From the NCBI RefSeq assembly GCF_004016525.1, contig NZ_SACJ01000009.1, forward strand, positions 79,576 to 143,575: a stretch of 64,000 bases of DNA. The letters run 5' to 3'. The position numbers and the translations under genes are program-made. Below are positions 1 to 7,756 of the stretch, piece after piece. Each line of letters starts with the position of its first letter. Positions within the stretch are counted from its first letter, which is position 1. The DNA comes from Flavobacterium sufflavum. GTDB lineage: Bacteria; Bacteroidota; Bacteroidia; Flavobacteriales; Flavobacteriaceae. Below the pieces are notes generated by a model, which ran no database searches, was not told where the DNA came from, and saw only the letters and a list, made by a program, of their open reading frames with translations.

Positions 1-158
1 CCTGCAAAGTATTCACTAAGGTGAACACGGTCATAAGCACGTCTCGGTTCTTCACCAAATACGGTAATTTGATATTTTTCTTGTCCAGATTTTGAAACGA
101 ATTTTTCACAAAATTTGAAACCCACCATGCCGTTTCCGACTACAATTATTTTAATCAT
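1..158 (-). CDS. nirB: Nitrite reductase large subunit (NirB), N-terminal part only
   Basis: The gene runs off the left edge, so only about 52 N-terminal residues are visible. The start is the ATG at 158. The translation begins MIKIIVVGNGMVGFKFCEKF, a Rossmann FAD-binding start, and continues with VFGEEPRRAYDRVHLSEYF. This matches the beginning of assimilatory NAD(P)H nitrite reductase large subunit (NirB), where NGMVG and EEPR-AYDRVHLS are typical. The known role of the family is reduction of nitrite to ammonium in the cytoplasm with FAD, an Fe-S cluster and siroheme. The catalytic siroheme domain lies outside the window, so a short NirB-like FAD oxidoreductase cannot be excluded. Confidence 0.8.
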   Translation of the reverse strand, partial: MIKIIVVGNGMVGFKFCEKFVSKSGQEKYQITVFGEEPRRAYDRVHLSEYFA

Positions 159-167
159 AATATCATT

Positions 168-207
168 ATTAAGTATTACGAAGCAAATATACGTATTAAT
201 ACTTAAT
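168..207 (-). promoter_or_regulatory. nirB promoter with inverted repeat around the -7 box
   Basis: On the minus strand TATATTTG (184-191) fits the Bacteroidota -7 consensus TAnnTTTG and lies about 25 nt before the nirB start. It is bracketed by an inverted repeat: ATTAAGTATTACG at 168-180 and CGTATTAATACTTAAT at 192-207, which pair apart from a three-base gap. No clear -33 TTG is visible. The arrangement suggests a regulator site over the promoter; the regulator is unknown. Confidence 0.45.
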
Positions 208-413
208 TTTAATGCTTAATCTTTATTTTTAGTTGTGAATTGAGATATTGTGAATAGTGGGGGGCTAAAATTTTAAAAATGTAAAAAAAGAGGTTTGTTT
301 TTTTTAATTTCGAATCGATTATTGGTTGGTTTTTGTTTTTAGGGGTGTATTTTTTAGGGGTGTTCTCTGAAAAAGTGTTGAAAAAATAGATTTTTGTAAC
401 TTAAAATAAAAAA

Positions 414-445
414 AAGTATCAAAAAAAACATGCGTTTTGATACTT
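414..445 (-). terminator. Rho-independent terminator of the arsenic operon
   Basis: AAGTATCAAAA (414-424) pairs with TTTTGATACTT (435-445) around a ten-base loop. Reading on the minus strand, the stem is followed by a T-rich run (TTTTTTATTTT), as expected downstream of acr3, whose stop codon is about 47 bases before the stem. Confidence 0.7.
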
Positions 446-491
446 AATTTATTGTTTTTAGTATGTGTTTGAAATTGTTTTTTAAGTAGGA

Positions 492-1562
492 TTACTTAAG
501 TGGTGTGAAATATTTTTTTTGGAACCAAAAAGCAACATTTACTAATGCGATTAATGCAGGCACTTCTACCAATGGTCCTATGACACCTGCAAAAGCCTGG
601 CCGCTGTTGATACCAAATACACCAATGGCAACTGCAATGGCCAGTTCAAAATTATTTCCCGTGGCGGTAAAAGCAATTGCGGTGCTTTTAGAATAGTCGG
701 CACCAAAATATTTCCCTATAAAGAAACTTATTATGAACATTACTGTGAAATAGATGATCAAAGGAATTGCTATACGTATCACGTCCATTGGAATCTGGAC
801 AATAAGTGCCCCTTTTAAGCTGAACATGATGACTATGGTAAATAATAATGCAATTAAGGTAATTGGCGAGATAATAGGAACATATTTATTTTGAAACCAA
901 TCTTCGCCTTTTAAATAAATTAAAGTATAACGACTGATGATTCCTAATGCAAATGGAATTCCTAAATAAATCCCAACGCTTTCGGCTATTTGGGAAATGC
1001 TAATGTTGACTTCAAAACCAGAATATCCAAAATAGGGAGGAAGTATGGTAATGAAAACATAGGCGTAAACGCTGTAAAGCAATACCTGAAAAATGCTGTT
1101 TAAAGCAATAAGTCCGGCGGCATATTCCCTGTTTCCATTGGCAAGATCATTCCAGACAACAACCATAGCAATACATCTTGCCAGTCCGATTAAGATAAGA
1201 CCGATCATGTATTCAGGATGATCGTTTAGAAAAAGTAAAGCCAAAAGGAACATAAATATGGGGCCAATAATCCAGTTTAAAATCAGTGAAGCACTTAAAA
1301 CTTTGACGTTTTTGAATACTTCGCCCATTTGTTCGTATTTTACTTTGGCTAATGGCGGATACATCATTAGTATTAGTCCAATGGCTAGCGGAATATTGGT
1401 TGTGCCATTTGAAAAGGAATTGATAAAGTTGCCACTGGAAGGAATGAAATTTCCAATAGTAACCCCTAAAGCCATGGCCAGGAATATCCAAAGGGTTAGA
1501 TTACGGTCTAAAAAGCTTAATTTCTTTCTTTCAACTAAGGGGGCGCAATGGTTTATTGACAT
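492..1562 (-). CDS. acr3: ACR3-family arsenite efflux permease
   Basis: This 356-aa polytopic inner-membrane protein has about ten hydrophobic segments. It carries the ACR3 hallmarks: the conserved cysteine in the fourth segment (C130 in [16 protein letters not shown]) and the acidic residue near the end (E306 in [11 protein letters not shown]). ACR3 proteins extrude arsenite using the proton gradient. It is the last gene of the operon arsR - DUF6428 - arsenate reductase - acr3, starting two bases after the reductase stop, so arsenite made by the reductase can be exported directly. Length is normal for the family. Confidence 0.93.
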   Translation of the reverse strand: MSINHCAPLVERKKLSFLDRNLTLWIFLAMALGVTIGNFIPSSGNFINSFSNGTTNIPLAIGLILMMYPPLAKVKYEQMGEVFKNVKVLSASLILNWIIGPIFMFLLALLFLNDHPEYMIGLILIGLARCIAMVVVWNDLANGNREYAAGLIALNSIFQVLLYSVYAYVFITILPPYFGYSGFEVNISISQIAESVGIYLGIPFALGIISRYTLIYLKGEDWFQNKYVPIISPITLIALLFTIVIMFSLKGALIVQIPMDVIRIAIPLIIYFTVMFIISFFIGKYFGADYSKSTAIAFTATGNNFELAIAVAIGVFGINSGQAFAGVIGPLVEVPALIALVNVAFWFQKKYFTPLK

Positions 1563-1564
1563 GA

Positions 1565-2197
1565 TTATTTTTTTATTTGTGAAAACACATAAAATAACTC
1601 CGTAGCAATTTGAATGCTTCTCTCTTCGTATTTTTCTGCTTGTTGAGGCGTGTTGTCAAAAGCTTTAGGGTCTTCAAAAGTGATTGGAATGCGTTTTTCG
1701 GCACCGGCAATAAATGGACAACCTTGGTCTGCGCTTGAACAGGTTAATATGGCTGCAAATTCAGATTGTGGATTGAAATCGGCATCAAAGGTTTTAGAAA
1801 ATCCAATGACAGGATGTGCGTTTTCGGCATATTTTATGGCATAGATAGGATTGTTTCCTTCGGCAATGGTCTTGATTTGGAATCCTTGTTTTGCTAAGGT
1901 TTGAGCAGCTACCGGGAATAAGGCTGTGGCTTCGGTTCCGCCGGAATAACAAAAAACATTTTTAATTTCATAATAAGCTGCAGCGGTTTGAGCCCAAACT
2001 TGTGATAAATGACTTCTTCTGGAATTGTGTGTGCAAATCAGATTCAGTCTTATTTCCTGTTTGTTGTTTGCTTTGGTTTGAATAAAATCAACTAACGGTT
2101 GTAATACGAGTTTGCGTTCTTCGGATATGCTTTCGAAATTAAAACTATTGATTACTTTTTCGATTTCCGGAAATACGCTGGTTTGTGTCGAGGTCAT
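1565..2197 (-). CDS. arsC: Low-molecular-weight PTP-type arsenate reductase
   Basis: This 210-aa cytoplasmic protein contains the PTP loop C-x5-R (C55-R61 in [12 protein letters not shown]). The acidic DP motif follows at D176-P177 ([10 protein letters not shown]), and further cysteines stand at C153 and C160 ([10 protein letters not shown]). This longer variant is regularly found in Bacteroidota ars operons and is often labelled protein-tyrosine-phosphatase. Its position just before acr3 supports arsenate-to-arsenite reduction. Activity on phosphotyrosine cannot be ruled out from sequence. Which cysteine resolves the disulfide is not clear to me; C153 and C160 are candidates. Confidence 0.85.
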   Translation of the reverse strand: MTSTQTSVFPEIEKVINSFNFESISEERKLVLQPLVDFIQTKANNKQEIRLNLICTHNSRRSHLSQVWAQTAAAYYEIKNVFCYSGGTEATALFPVAAQTLAKQGFQIKTIAEGNNPIYAIKYAENAHPVIGFSKTFDADFNPQSEFAAILTCSSADQGCPFIAGAEKRIPITFEDPKAFDNTPQQAEKYEERSIQIATELFYVFSQIKK

Positions 2198-2291
2198 TTT
2201 TAACTTTTTTAGTTTAAACTTTAATGATGGTTTAATTTGTGTTTTTTACCTCAGATTCAAATGTTTTTTGAATCTGAGGTTGTTTGTTTAA

Positions 2292-2762
2292 TTAGCAGCA
2301 GCTTCCTCCAGGCGTGCAACAGCTGGTTTGGGTGCTGATTTCGGATAAATTGATTTTTTGTTTTTCCTGTGGAATGCCGCATTCGGCTTCGGCTAAGCAA
2401 GCGGTTTGTTTATTTAGTAAGACGAAATCGGTACCGTTAAAACCTAAGTTGTATTTGCCAATTGTGTCCGATTGGTATTCTACTTCAATTTCATAATCTT
2501 CAATTCCAAGAATTTTCTCGGATAAGGAAATGATGTTTAAAAGCTTTTTGGGTTTTAAACGATGCTCGAAATCATTGGCATCCCATAATTGAAAATTTAC
2601 AACGGTTTCTTTTCTCACTGTTCCTCCACAGTCGATAAAGTTTTTAGTTATTAAACCTACTTCGGTAACGTGAAAATGTTCAGGAACTCGAGTTCTGTTT
2701 GGCAATACAAAAGCCACATTATCTAATGTGCTTAAAACTGTTTTTATTTCTGATAGTTTCAT
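2292..2762 (-). CDS. DUF6428 family protein with cysteine-rich tail
   Basis: This 156-aa soluble protein has no signal peptide. It resembles the DUF6428 proteins commonly encoded between arsR and arsC in Bacteroidota. The body (about 1-118) looks like a compact alpha/beta domain. The tail is rich in cysteine: C122, C128, C148, C149, C155 and C156, ending SCCTPGGSCC. Function is not established. The operon position and vicinal cysteines suggest, as inference, binding of As(III) and hand-over to the permease or regulator. It lies 18 bases after the arsR stop. Confidence 0.75.
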   Translation of the reverse strand: MKLSEIKTVLSTLDNVAFVLPNRTRVPEHFHVTEVGLITKNFIDCGGTVRKETVVNFQLWDANDFEHRLKPKKLLNIISLSEKILGIEDYEIEVEYQSDTIGKYNLGFNGTDFVLLNKQTACLAEAECGIPQEKQKINLSEISTQTSCCTPGGSCC

Positions 2763-2780
2763 GATTTTGTTATTTTAAAA

Positions 2781-3113
2781 TTAACAACATTGATTTTTCT
2801 TGTTCTCCAGATAGCTGTTTACAATTTGAAAAAAGTCTTTTATTTTCGAAAACCCGTTTTCGTCAAGACAATAACAAATGGCATTTCCTTCAAAATTTCC
2901 TTTAATGAGTCCTGCGTTTTTTAATTCTTTAAGATGTTGTGAAACTGTAGGCTGAGCCAGAGGAAGTTCGTTTACAATATCTCCGCAAATACAACTGTTT
3001 ACTTTGATAAGATGCTGTATTATGGCTATACGCGCCGGATGTCCAATAGCTTTGGCTAAGGTGGCCAGTTCGTTTTGTTCTTCCGTAAAATTTGCTGTTT
3101 TAGTAGTTCCCAT
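2781..3113 (-). CDS. arsR: ArsR-family metalloid-responsive repressor
   Basis: A 110-aa winged-helix repressor when begun at the ATG at 3113. An ATG at 3134 would add seven residues, but that stretch lies inside the operator/promoter, so the inner start is preferred. The HTH region is PLAQPTVSQHLKELKNAGLI (51-70). Candidate As(III) ligands are C41 and C43 in SCICGD, at the place of the ELCVCDL motif of ArsR. More cysteines occur at C80, C82, C109 and C110. Known role: repress the ars operon and release DNA when arsenite binds. It is the first gene of the four-gene operon. Confidence 0.9.
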   Translation of the reverse strand: MGTTKTANFTEEQNELATLAKAIGHPARIAIIQHLIKVNSCICGDIVNELPLAQPTVSQHLKELKNAGLIKGNFEGNAICYCLDENGFSKIKDFFQIVNSYLENKKNQCC

Positions 3114-3125
3114 TGTTATATATTT

Positions 3126-3139
3126 ATATTGCAATATTA
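3126..3139 (-). promoter_or_regulatory. ArsR operator overlapping the ars promoter
   Basis: ATATTGCAATAT (3126-3137) is a perfect 12-base palindrome. It overlaps TAATATTG (minus strand, 3132-3139), one mismatch from the -7 consensus TAnnTTTG. The site is 13 bases upstream of the preferred arsR start. This is the expected place for autorepression by ArsR. Confidence 0.6.
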
Positions 3140-3180
3140 CGATATTGTTTTTTGGTTTTTGAATAAAATAACGTTAAAAA

Positions 3181-3221
3181 AAAACTCCTCTTAGAAAAAT
3201 CAATTTCTAAGAGGAGTTTTT
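3181..3221. terminator. Bidirectional terminator hairpin
   Basis: AAAACTCCTCTTAGAAA (3181-3197) and TTTCTAAGAGGAGTTTT (3204-3220) form a perfect 17-bp stem with a six-base loop and A/T runs on both sides. It stands 16 bases after the stop of the minus-strand HMA-like gene and insulates the ars promoter. Confidence 0.85.
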
Positions 3222-3236
3222 ATGAGGTTTTAAAGC

Positions 3237-3491
3237 CTAGATTAGTTCTTTTGGAATCGCATGAAAGCCAATTGATTTTACCACTCTTTCGACATCTTCA
3301 ACACTAATTACCTTGTTAGTGAAGACGGTAAATTCTTTAGGAAAAATAGAGTTATTGATGCTGACTTTGGTGATACCGTCAACTTTTAAGAGACTATTTT
3401 TTATTTCAATAAGTTCGGTTTCTTCATTAGCATTTGTGCCAAAAACTTTACCGTGTTCTCCTGGGATAATATTATCTGTCAATAAGCTCAT
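3237..3491 (-). CDS. Small HMA-like protein without the CxxC motif
   Basis: This 84-aa protein has the beta-alpha-beta-beta-alpha-beta pattern of the ferredoxin-like heavy-metal-associated fold: IEIKNSLLKVDGITKVSIN, then FTVFTN and VEDVERVVKSIGFHAI. It contains no cysteine at all, so the usual CxxC copper/mercury site is missing. Metal transport is therefore unlikely, and the function is unknown. It is a single gene with its own terminator, next to but separate from the ars operon. Confidence 0.65.
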   Translation of the reverse strand: MSLLTDNIIPGEHGKVFGTNANEETELIEIKNSLLKVDGITKVSINNSIFPKEFTVFTNKVISVEDVERVVKSIGFHAIPKELI

Positions 3492-3642
3492 GATGTATGT
3501 GTTTAAATGAATACTGTTGTTACTGTTTGAATAGCTTTTTGTATGTTAAATTTAAACATTTATCTGCACAATAGCAATAGCAATAATTTAATATCAATGG
3601 TATTAATCAATAGCGGTTACAATGGCAAGTATTTTCTAACTA

Positions 3643-3679
3643 AAAAAAGAAACCCTTTCAGTCAATAACTAAAAGGGTT
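3643..3679 (-). terminator. Terminator after the pyrE/SRPBCC pair
   Basis: AACCCTTT (3651-3658) pairs with AAAGGGTT (3672-3679). On the minus strand the stem is followed by a T-rich run (TTTCTTTTTTT, 3643-3653), which ends transcription from pyrE and the SRPBCC gene. Confidence 0.7.
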
Positions 3680-3706
3680 GTGTATGTGTTTTTTAATGAG
3701 TGTCGA

Positions 3707-4099
3707 TTATAATTTTGACATATTGTTGGCCAGTGTCTCAATGAATTTTCCAATAGGCCCTTTTACCATCATGGCCATCATAGGGTTAAAGCTTCCTTCG
3801 AAATCAAATTTCAGGGCACTTGAATTTTCTGAAACGCTGTCAATATTCGTTATTAGGGTAAAAGGAACTTTATCAGTTGCGGCGCCAAATACAATTTTGC
3901 CCGGAGCTGCTTTTTCTTTTACTTTTAATTGAATTTCAGGCATGCCTTTTAAACCAAAAAGAAAAGAATCTTCTCCAATAACTTCAAACTTAGCAATGTT
4001 TTCGGGCATTAATTTTTCGAAATTTTTCATATCTGTCAATAAATCGAATAATTCCTGTGCTGACTTTGCAACGCTAACCTTTGGACTTTCTAAGTTCAT
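3707..4099 (-). CDS. SRPBCC (START/polyketide-cyclase-like) family protein
   Basis: This 130-aa cytoplasmic protein has the START-like layout: an N-terminal strand (ESPKVSVAKSAQELFDLLTDMKNFEKLMPENI), a beta-sheet body ending KFDFEGSFNPMMAMMVKGPI, and a C-terminal helix (KFIETLANNMSKL). These small proteins bind hydrophobic ligands or act as partner proteins. The substrate here is unknown. It follows pyrE by ten bases on the same strand and shares its terminator, so it is probably co-transcribed with pyrE. Confidence 0.75.
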   Translation of the reverse strand: MNLESPKVSVAKSAQELFDLLTDMKNFEKLMPENIAKFEVIGEDSFLFGLKGMPEIQLKVKEKAAPGKIVFGAATDKVPFTLITNIDSVSENSSALKFDFEGSFNPMMAMMVKGPIGKFIETLANNMSKL

Positions 4100-4109
4100 G
4101 ATATTATTT

Positions 4110-4763
4110 TTATTTGGTCTCTAATTGTCCCCAAGTAGAAGGAGTAACGCTCCATTCTCTTAAAGTACTTTCTTCCTTTTCAGTAATGTATTTTTTAGCT
4201 ACGGCTAAATTCAATAAATTTTGATAATTACTTAAGGTATATAAATCCAGTTTTGCGTTTTTAAAGTTTTCTTGGGCAACATCAAATCCATAAGTAAAAA
4301 TGGCTGCCATACCTTTAATGTTAGCACCTGCAGCGCGCAAAGCTTCAACAGCAAGCAAACTACTGTTTCCTGTGCTAATTAAATCTTCTACAACAACTAC
4401 ATTTTGTCCTTTTTGCAGGAAACCTTCCACCTGGTTTTGACGACCGTGTTTTTTAGGCTCAGGACGTACATAAACAAAAGGTAATCCCATGCTTTCGGCA
4501 ACGAGCATACCAATCCCGATAGCTCCGGTAGCTACTCCGGCAATGACATCTGGTTTTCCAAATTGTTTCTCAATATTTTTTGCAAATTCATCTCTCACAT
4601 AATTTCTTATGGCTGGAAATGAAAGTATTAGACGGTTATCACAATATATAGGTGATTTCCATCCTGAAGCCCATGTAAAAGAATTTTCAGGATTCAATTT
4701 AATTGCATTTATTTGTAAAAGCAATTCGGCTGTTTTTTCGGCTGTATCTTTATTAAAAATCAT
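4110..4763 (-). CDS. pyrE: Orotate phosphoribosyltransferase
   Basis: This 217-aa cytoplasmic enzyme makes orotidine-5-phosphate from orotate and PRPP in de novo pyrimidine synthesis. The PRPP-binding motif is VVVVEDLISTGNSS. The base-binding loop is in VRPEPKKHGRQNQVEG, where K, H and R residues are typical of PyrE. The start at 4763 (MIFNKDTAEKTAELLLQI) gives the normal length. The frame stays open for 41 more codons upstream, but these overlap the divergent Nudix gene and the promoter. Its start codon is seven bases from the Nudix start codon. Confidence 0.95.
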   Translation of the reverse strand: MIFNKDTAEKTAELLLQINAIKLNPENSFTWASGWKSPIYCDNRLILSFPAIRNYVRDEFAKNIEKQFGKPDVIAGVATGAIGIGMLVAESMGLPFVYVRPEPKKHGRQNQVEGFLQKGQNVVVVEDLISTGNSSLLAVEALRAAGANIKGMAAIFTYGFDVAQENFKNAKLDLYTLSNYQNLLNLAVAKKYITEKEESTLREWSVTPSTWGQLETK

Positions 4764-4767
4764 AGTA

Positions 4768-4797
4768 CAAATGTATAAAGTTTTTGTGAACGACAAA
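4768..4797 (-). promoter_or_regulatory. pyrE promoter; implies a leaderless or nearly leaderless mRNA
   Basis: On the minus strand TTTG (4794-4797), 18 bases, then TACATTTG (4768-4775) fits the Bacteroidota promoter. The pyrE ATG begins four bases after the -7 box. Transcription would therefore start at or next to the start codon. The ATG of the divergent Nudix gene (4771-4773) lies inside this -7 box. Confidence 0.6.
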
Positions 4798-5376
4798 CCA
4801 CTTTTTTTGACAAATAAAATCTCAAAAGAAACAGATTTTAAGCTTTTTTTGTTAGAAAGTATTGATATTGAGCAAATTATTATCAAAATTTTTCAAAATA
4901 AAATTCAAAAAGCTTATCTCTATCATCCTGATGAAAAGGAGATTATGAAAACCTTAAAGGCTAAAATCCCTGTTAATAAAGCAGGTGGAGGATTAGTTTA
5001 CAACAAAAAAGGTGAGGTTTTATTTATTTTTCGAAATGGAAAATGGGATTTGCCAAAAGGTGGTGTCGAAAAAAAGGAAGAAATTGAGCAAACTGCCATG
5101 CGCGAAGTGGAAGAAGAAACTGGTGTTGGTCAATTGAGAATTACCAATAAACTGCAAAAAACCTATCACGTTTTCAAGCGCAACGGGGTTTATAAGCTTA
5201 AAATTACCCATTGGTTTGAGATGTTTTCTGATTTTGAAGGTACACCTCAAGGGCAATTGGAAGAAGGAATTGAAAAAGTAGCCTGGATTCATCCTAATGA
5301 TATTCCAGAAGTATTGAAAAACTCTTATGAAAACATTAAATTATTATTCGAAGAAGAAAATATTATTCGAAGTTAG
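4771..5376 (+). CDS. Nudix hydrolase
   Basis: This 201-aa cytoplasmic protein carries a canonical Nudix box, G97 to V119 (GX5EX7REUXEEXGU form, with R111, E112, E115 and E116). Such enzymes cleave nucleoside diphosphates linked to another group, using Mg2+. The substrate cannot be read from sequence. An N-terminal extension of about 65 residues precedes the Nudix fold. The start at 4771 (MYKVFVNDKPLFLTNKIS) was chosen because the longer frame runs into pyrE. It is divergent from pyrE with only seven bases between the start codons, so its own promoter must lie within pyrE. Confidence 0.88.
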   Translation: MYKVFVNDKPLFLTNKISKETDFKLFLLESIDIEQIIIKIFQNKIQKAYLYHPDEKEIMKTLKAKIPVNKAGGGLVYNKKGEVLFIFRNGKWDLPKGGVEKKEEIEQTAMREVEEETGVGQLRITNKLQKTYHVFKRNGVYKLKITHWFEMFSDFEGTPQGQLEEGIEKVAWIHPNDIPEVLKNSYENIKLLFEEENIIRS

Positions 5377-5533
5377 AAGGCAGAAAGCAGTCAGCAGAAT
5401 TAAGGATATAGAATAGAATTAAGATTTCAGATTTAGGATGGTAAACATCTAATCTGGAATCTTTTTTTTTGTCTTCTGATTTCTAAATTCTGCTGACTGC
5501 GTTCCGGATTCTGAACACTGCCAACTTTTTTAC
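5377..5533. repeat. Intergenic CAGA/TCTG-rich repeat block with terminator hairpin
   Basis: The gap between the Nudix gene and the helicase gene is made of short related words: GGCAGAAAGCAGTCAGCAGAATT near the left end and its complement-like partner TTCTGCTGACTGCG at about 5486-5500. AAGATTTCAGATTTAG (5421-5436) pairs with CTAATCTGGAATCTT (5449-5463), followed by a T run. The same vocabulary recurs at 6900-7060, 26043-26073 and 60094-60127. Nothing here looks coding. Confidence 0.6.
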
Positions 5534-5541
5534 TACCTTTG
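5534..5541 (+). promoter_or_regulatory. -7 box directly before the helicase gene
   Basis: TACCTTTG fits TAnnTTTG and ends only four bases before the ATG at 5546. A leaderless or nearly leaderless transcript would result. No convincing -33 element is seen. Confidence 0.45.
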
Positions 5542-5545
5542 CGGC

Positions 5546-6895
5546 ATGAATAAGAAACACCATTCCAACAATATACTATTAAATTTAGGTATCGAAAGCC
5601 TAAATGAAATGCAGCAAGCAGCTCAGGAAATCATCCTGAATGAAAACAATGTTTTGTTGCTTTCACCAACAGGTTCCGGAAAGACTCTGGCTTTTTTGTT
5701 GCCTGTTTTAGAAATGTTACAGCCTGAAATCCTTTCGGTACAGTGTTTAATTTTAGTGCCATCTCGCGAATTAGGTTTGCAGATTGAGCAGGTTTGGAAA
5801 AAAATGGGTACTGATTATAAGGTAAATGTTTGTTACGGCGGACATTCAATCGATACTGAAATCAAAAATTTAAGCAATCCACCAGCCGTTTTGATAGGGA
5901 CTCCAGGTAGAATAGCCGATCATATCGAGAGAGGAAGTTTCCGTTTGGATAAAATTCAAACCTTGATTTTGGACGAATTTGATAAGTCTTTGCAATTGGG
6001 TTTCCATGAGCAAATGTCTTTTATCATTGGCAAATTATCCAAAGTAAACAAACGCGTTTTGGTTTCAGCAACTTCTGATATTGAGATTCCAAAATATACC
6101 AGAGTGGTAAATCCAACGATTTTAGATTTTATTCCTGAAAGCGAAGAAGAATCTAATCTTTCGACCAAACTGGTTGTTTCTAAGGAAAAAGACAAGCTGA
6201 ATTCCTTATTTCAATTGATTTGTTCATTGCAATCAGAGTCGGCAATTGTTTTTTGCAATCACCGTGATGCTGCCGAGAGAATCAGTGATACTTTGAACGA
6301 AAAAGGAATTTACTCCACCTATTACCATGGAGGAATGGATCAGGAAGAACGTGAACGCGCCTTGATTCAGTTTAGAAACGGTAGTGTAAGCTATTTAATC
6401 ACGACTGATTTGGCTGCCCGCGGACTGGATATCCCTGAAATGAATCACGTAATTCATTATCATTTACCACTTAAAGAAGATGAATTCACGCATAGAAACG
6501 GGCGTACAGCACGTATGACCGCTACAGGAACGGCTTATATTATTGCGCATGAATCCGAGAAAAAAATGGATTATGTGGATTATGAAAACACGTCAGTCCT
6601 TTCAGTTGAAAATGAGAAGTCTTTGCCAAAAGCACCTCAATTTCAAACCATATATATAAGTGGTGGAAAGAAAAACAAGCTGAATAAAATTGATATCGTA
6701 GGTTTCTTTTCCCAAAAAGGAAAATTAGAAAAAGGCGATTTAGGATTGATAGAAGTAAAGGATTTTATTTCGTTTGCCGCAGTAAAATTCAGTAAAGTAA
6801 AAGATTTACTTCATCATATTAAGGACGAAAAAATGAAAGGCAAGAAATATAAAATTCAGGTTGCCCGAAATGTTATTAAGAAAGTAGAGGAATAG
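5546..6895 (+). CDS. DEAD-box RNA helicase, DbpA-like
   Basis: This 449-aa helicase shows motif I PTGSGKT (41-47), Ia PSREL, Ib TPGR, motif II DEFD (143-146, in place of DEAD), motif III SAT (174-176), ARGLDIP and motif VI HRNGRTAR. Residues about 365-445 form a C-terminal domain like the DbpA RNA-binding domain (TIYISGGKKNKLNKIDIVGFF onward). DbpA proteins recognise 23S rRNA hairpin 92 during large-subunit assembly, so a role in ribosome assembly is likely. The DEFD variant keeps the two catalytic acidic residues. Confidence 0.88.
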   Translation: MNKKHHSNNILLNLGIESLNEMQQAAQEIILNENNVLLLSPTGSGKTLAFLLPVLEMLQPEILSVQCLILVPSRELGLQIEQVWKKMGTDYKVNVCYGGHSIDTEIKNLSNPPAVLIGTPGRIADHIERGSFRLDKIQTLILDEFDKSLQLGFHEQMSFIIGKLSKVNKRVLVSATSDIEIPKYTRVVNPTILDFIPESEEESNLSTKLVVSKEKDKLNSLFQLICSLQSESAIVFCNHRDAAERISDTLNEKGIYSTYYHGGMDQEERERALIQFRNGSVSYLITTDLAARGLDIPEMNHVIHYHLPLKEDEFTHRNGRTARMTATGTAYIIAHESEKKMDYVDYENTSVLSVENEKSLPKAPQFQTIYISGGKKNKLNKIDIVGFFSQKGKLEKGDLGLIEVKDFISFAAVKFSKVKDLLHHIKDEKMKGKKYKIQVARNVIKKVEE

Positions 6896-6899
6896 TGTT

Positions 6900-7058
6900 C
6901 AGTTTGCAGAAGGCAGATTTCAGAATGCAGTCTGCAGACCGCAAAACAAGAAAGCAGATTTCAAATTAGAATTTTAATATTCTTAATCTGAAATCTGCTT
7001 TTTTTACAAATTGCGTTCTGAAATCTAAAATCCGCGCTCTGTATTCTGCCGACTGCTT
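6900..7058. repeat. Large imperfect palindrome between convergent genes
   Basis: This gap between convergent genes is again CAGA/TCTG-rich. A central hairpin pairs AAAGCAGATTTCA (6951-6963) with TGAAATCTGCTTT (6989-7001) and ends in a T run, so it can terminate transcription from the helicase side. The outer parts (GCAGTCTGCAGACCGC on the left; TCTGCCGACTGCTTTC on the right) also echo each other. It belongs to the same word family as 5377-5533. Confidence 0.6.
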
Positions 7059-7059
7059 T

Positions 7060-7638
7060 CTAGATTTTCTTCACGTACTGAGTGATAATTACAATTTGTT
7101 GACCATCAACCTTTCCTTCAATATATTCGGCATTTTCATGGTCTAAGCGGATGTTTCTTACCGCAGTTCCTTGTTTTGCTACCATACTGGAACCTTTTAC
7201 TTTCAAGTCTTTTATCAAAACTACCGAGTCTCCGTGTTCTAAAATTACACCGTTACTGTCTCGGTGGATGATTTTGTTTTCATCATCTTCTCCTTCACCA
7301 GTTGCTTTTGCCCATTCTAAAACATCTTCATCAAGATACATCATATCCAGTAATTCCTGTGGCCAACCCGCAGCACGCAAACGGCTCAACATTCTCCAGG
7401 CTACTACCTGAACAGCAGTATGCTCGCTCCACATGCTGTCATTTAAGCATCTCCAGTGGTTTAAATCTTCGTTACCCGGATTTTCAATTTGCTCCACGCA
7501 AGTAGTACAAGCCTGAATAGCCTCGTCAACTCCGCCTTTTTTAGTAGGAAGTACTTGGTATACTTTTAGGTTTTCGGTCGCTCCGCAAAGTTCACATTTT
7601 CCTCCGCTACGTTTATTTAATTCTCTATCTATGCTCAT
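7060..7638 (-). CDS. PhnA/YjdM-like zinc-ribbon protein
   Basis: This 192-aa cytoplasmic protein has an N-terminal zinc ribbon with C-x2-C pairs (CELCGA at about 15-18 and CTTC at about 44-47). A helical middle part with conserved W residues (HWRCLNDSMWSEHTAVQVVAWRML) follows. A C-terminal PhnA domain (about 130-192) has RDSNGVILEHGDSVVLIKDLKVKG. The Bacteroidota form is longer than E. coli YjdM. Despite the old name, a role in phosphonate use is not supported. The function is unknown. Confidence 0.8.
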   Translation of the reverse strand: MSIDRELNKRSGGKCELCGATENLKVYQVLPTKKGGVDEAIQACTTCVEQIENPGNEDLNHWRCLNDSMWSEHTAVQVVAWRMLSRLRAAGWPQELLDMMYLDEDVLEWAKATGEGEDDENKIIHRDSNGVILEHGDSVVLIKDLKVKGSSMVAKQGTAVRNIRLDHENAEYIEGKVDGQQIVIITQYVKKI

Positions 7639-7756
7639 TATTGATTTTTTTGGCGAATGTACATTTATTGATTGCTTTCTGCAAGTTTTGATTTATTAGT
7701 CCTTAGTTGTTAGTACCTAGTCCTTAGTTCAGCTTTCTAACCTCCAACTTCTAACT

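Larger units (their letters stand above)
159..491. other. Intergenic region between nirB and acr3
   Basis: This 333-base AT-rich gap holds the nirB promoter with its inverted repeat at the left and the terminator of the arsenic operon at 414-445. Between them are long A and T runs. I see no gene there. Confidence 0.6.

Noticed and set aside
4609..4770. N-terminal extension of the Nudix gene
   Set aside because: It is antisense to pyrE and unlike any Nudix start. The ATG at 4771 gives a normal protein.
4764..4886. N-terminal extension of pyrE
   Set aside because: It runs through the pyrE promoter and the divergent Nudix gene. The ATG at 4763 matches the family.
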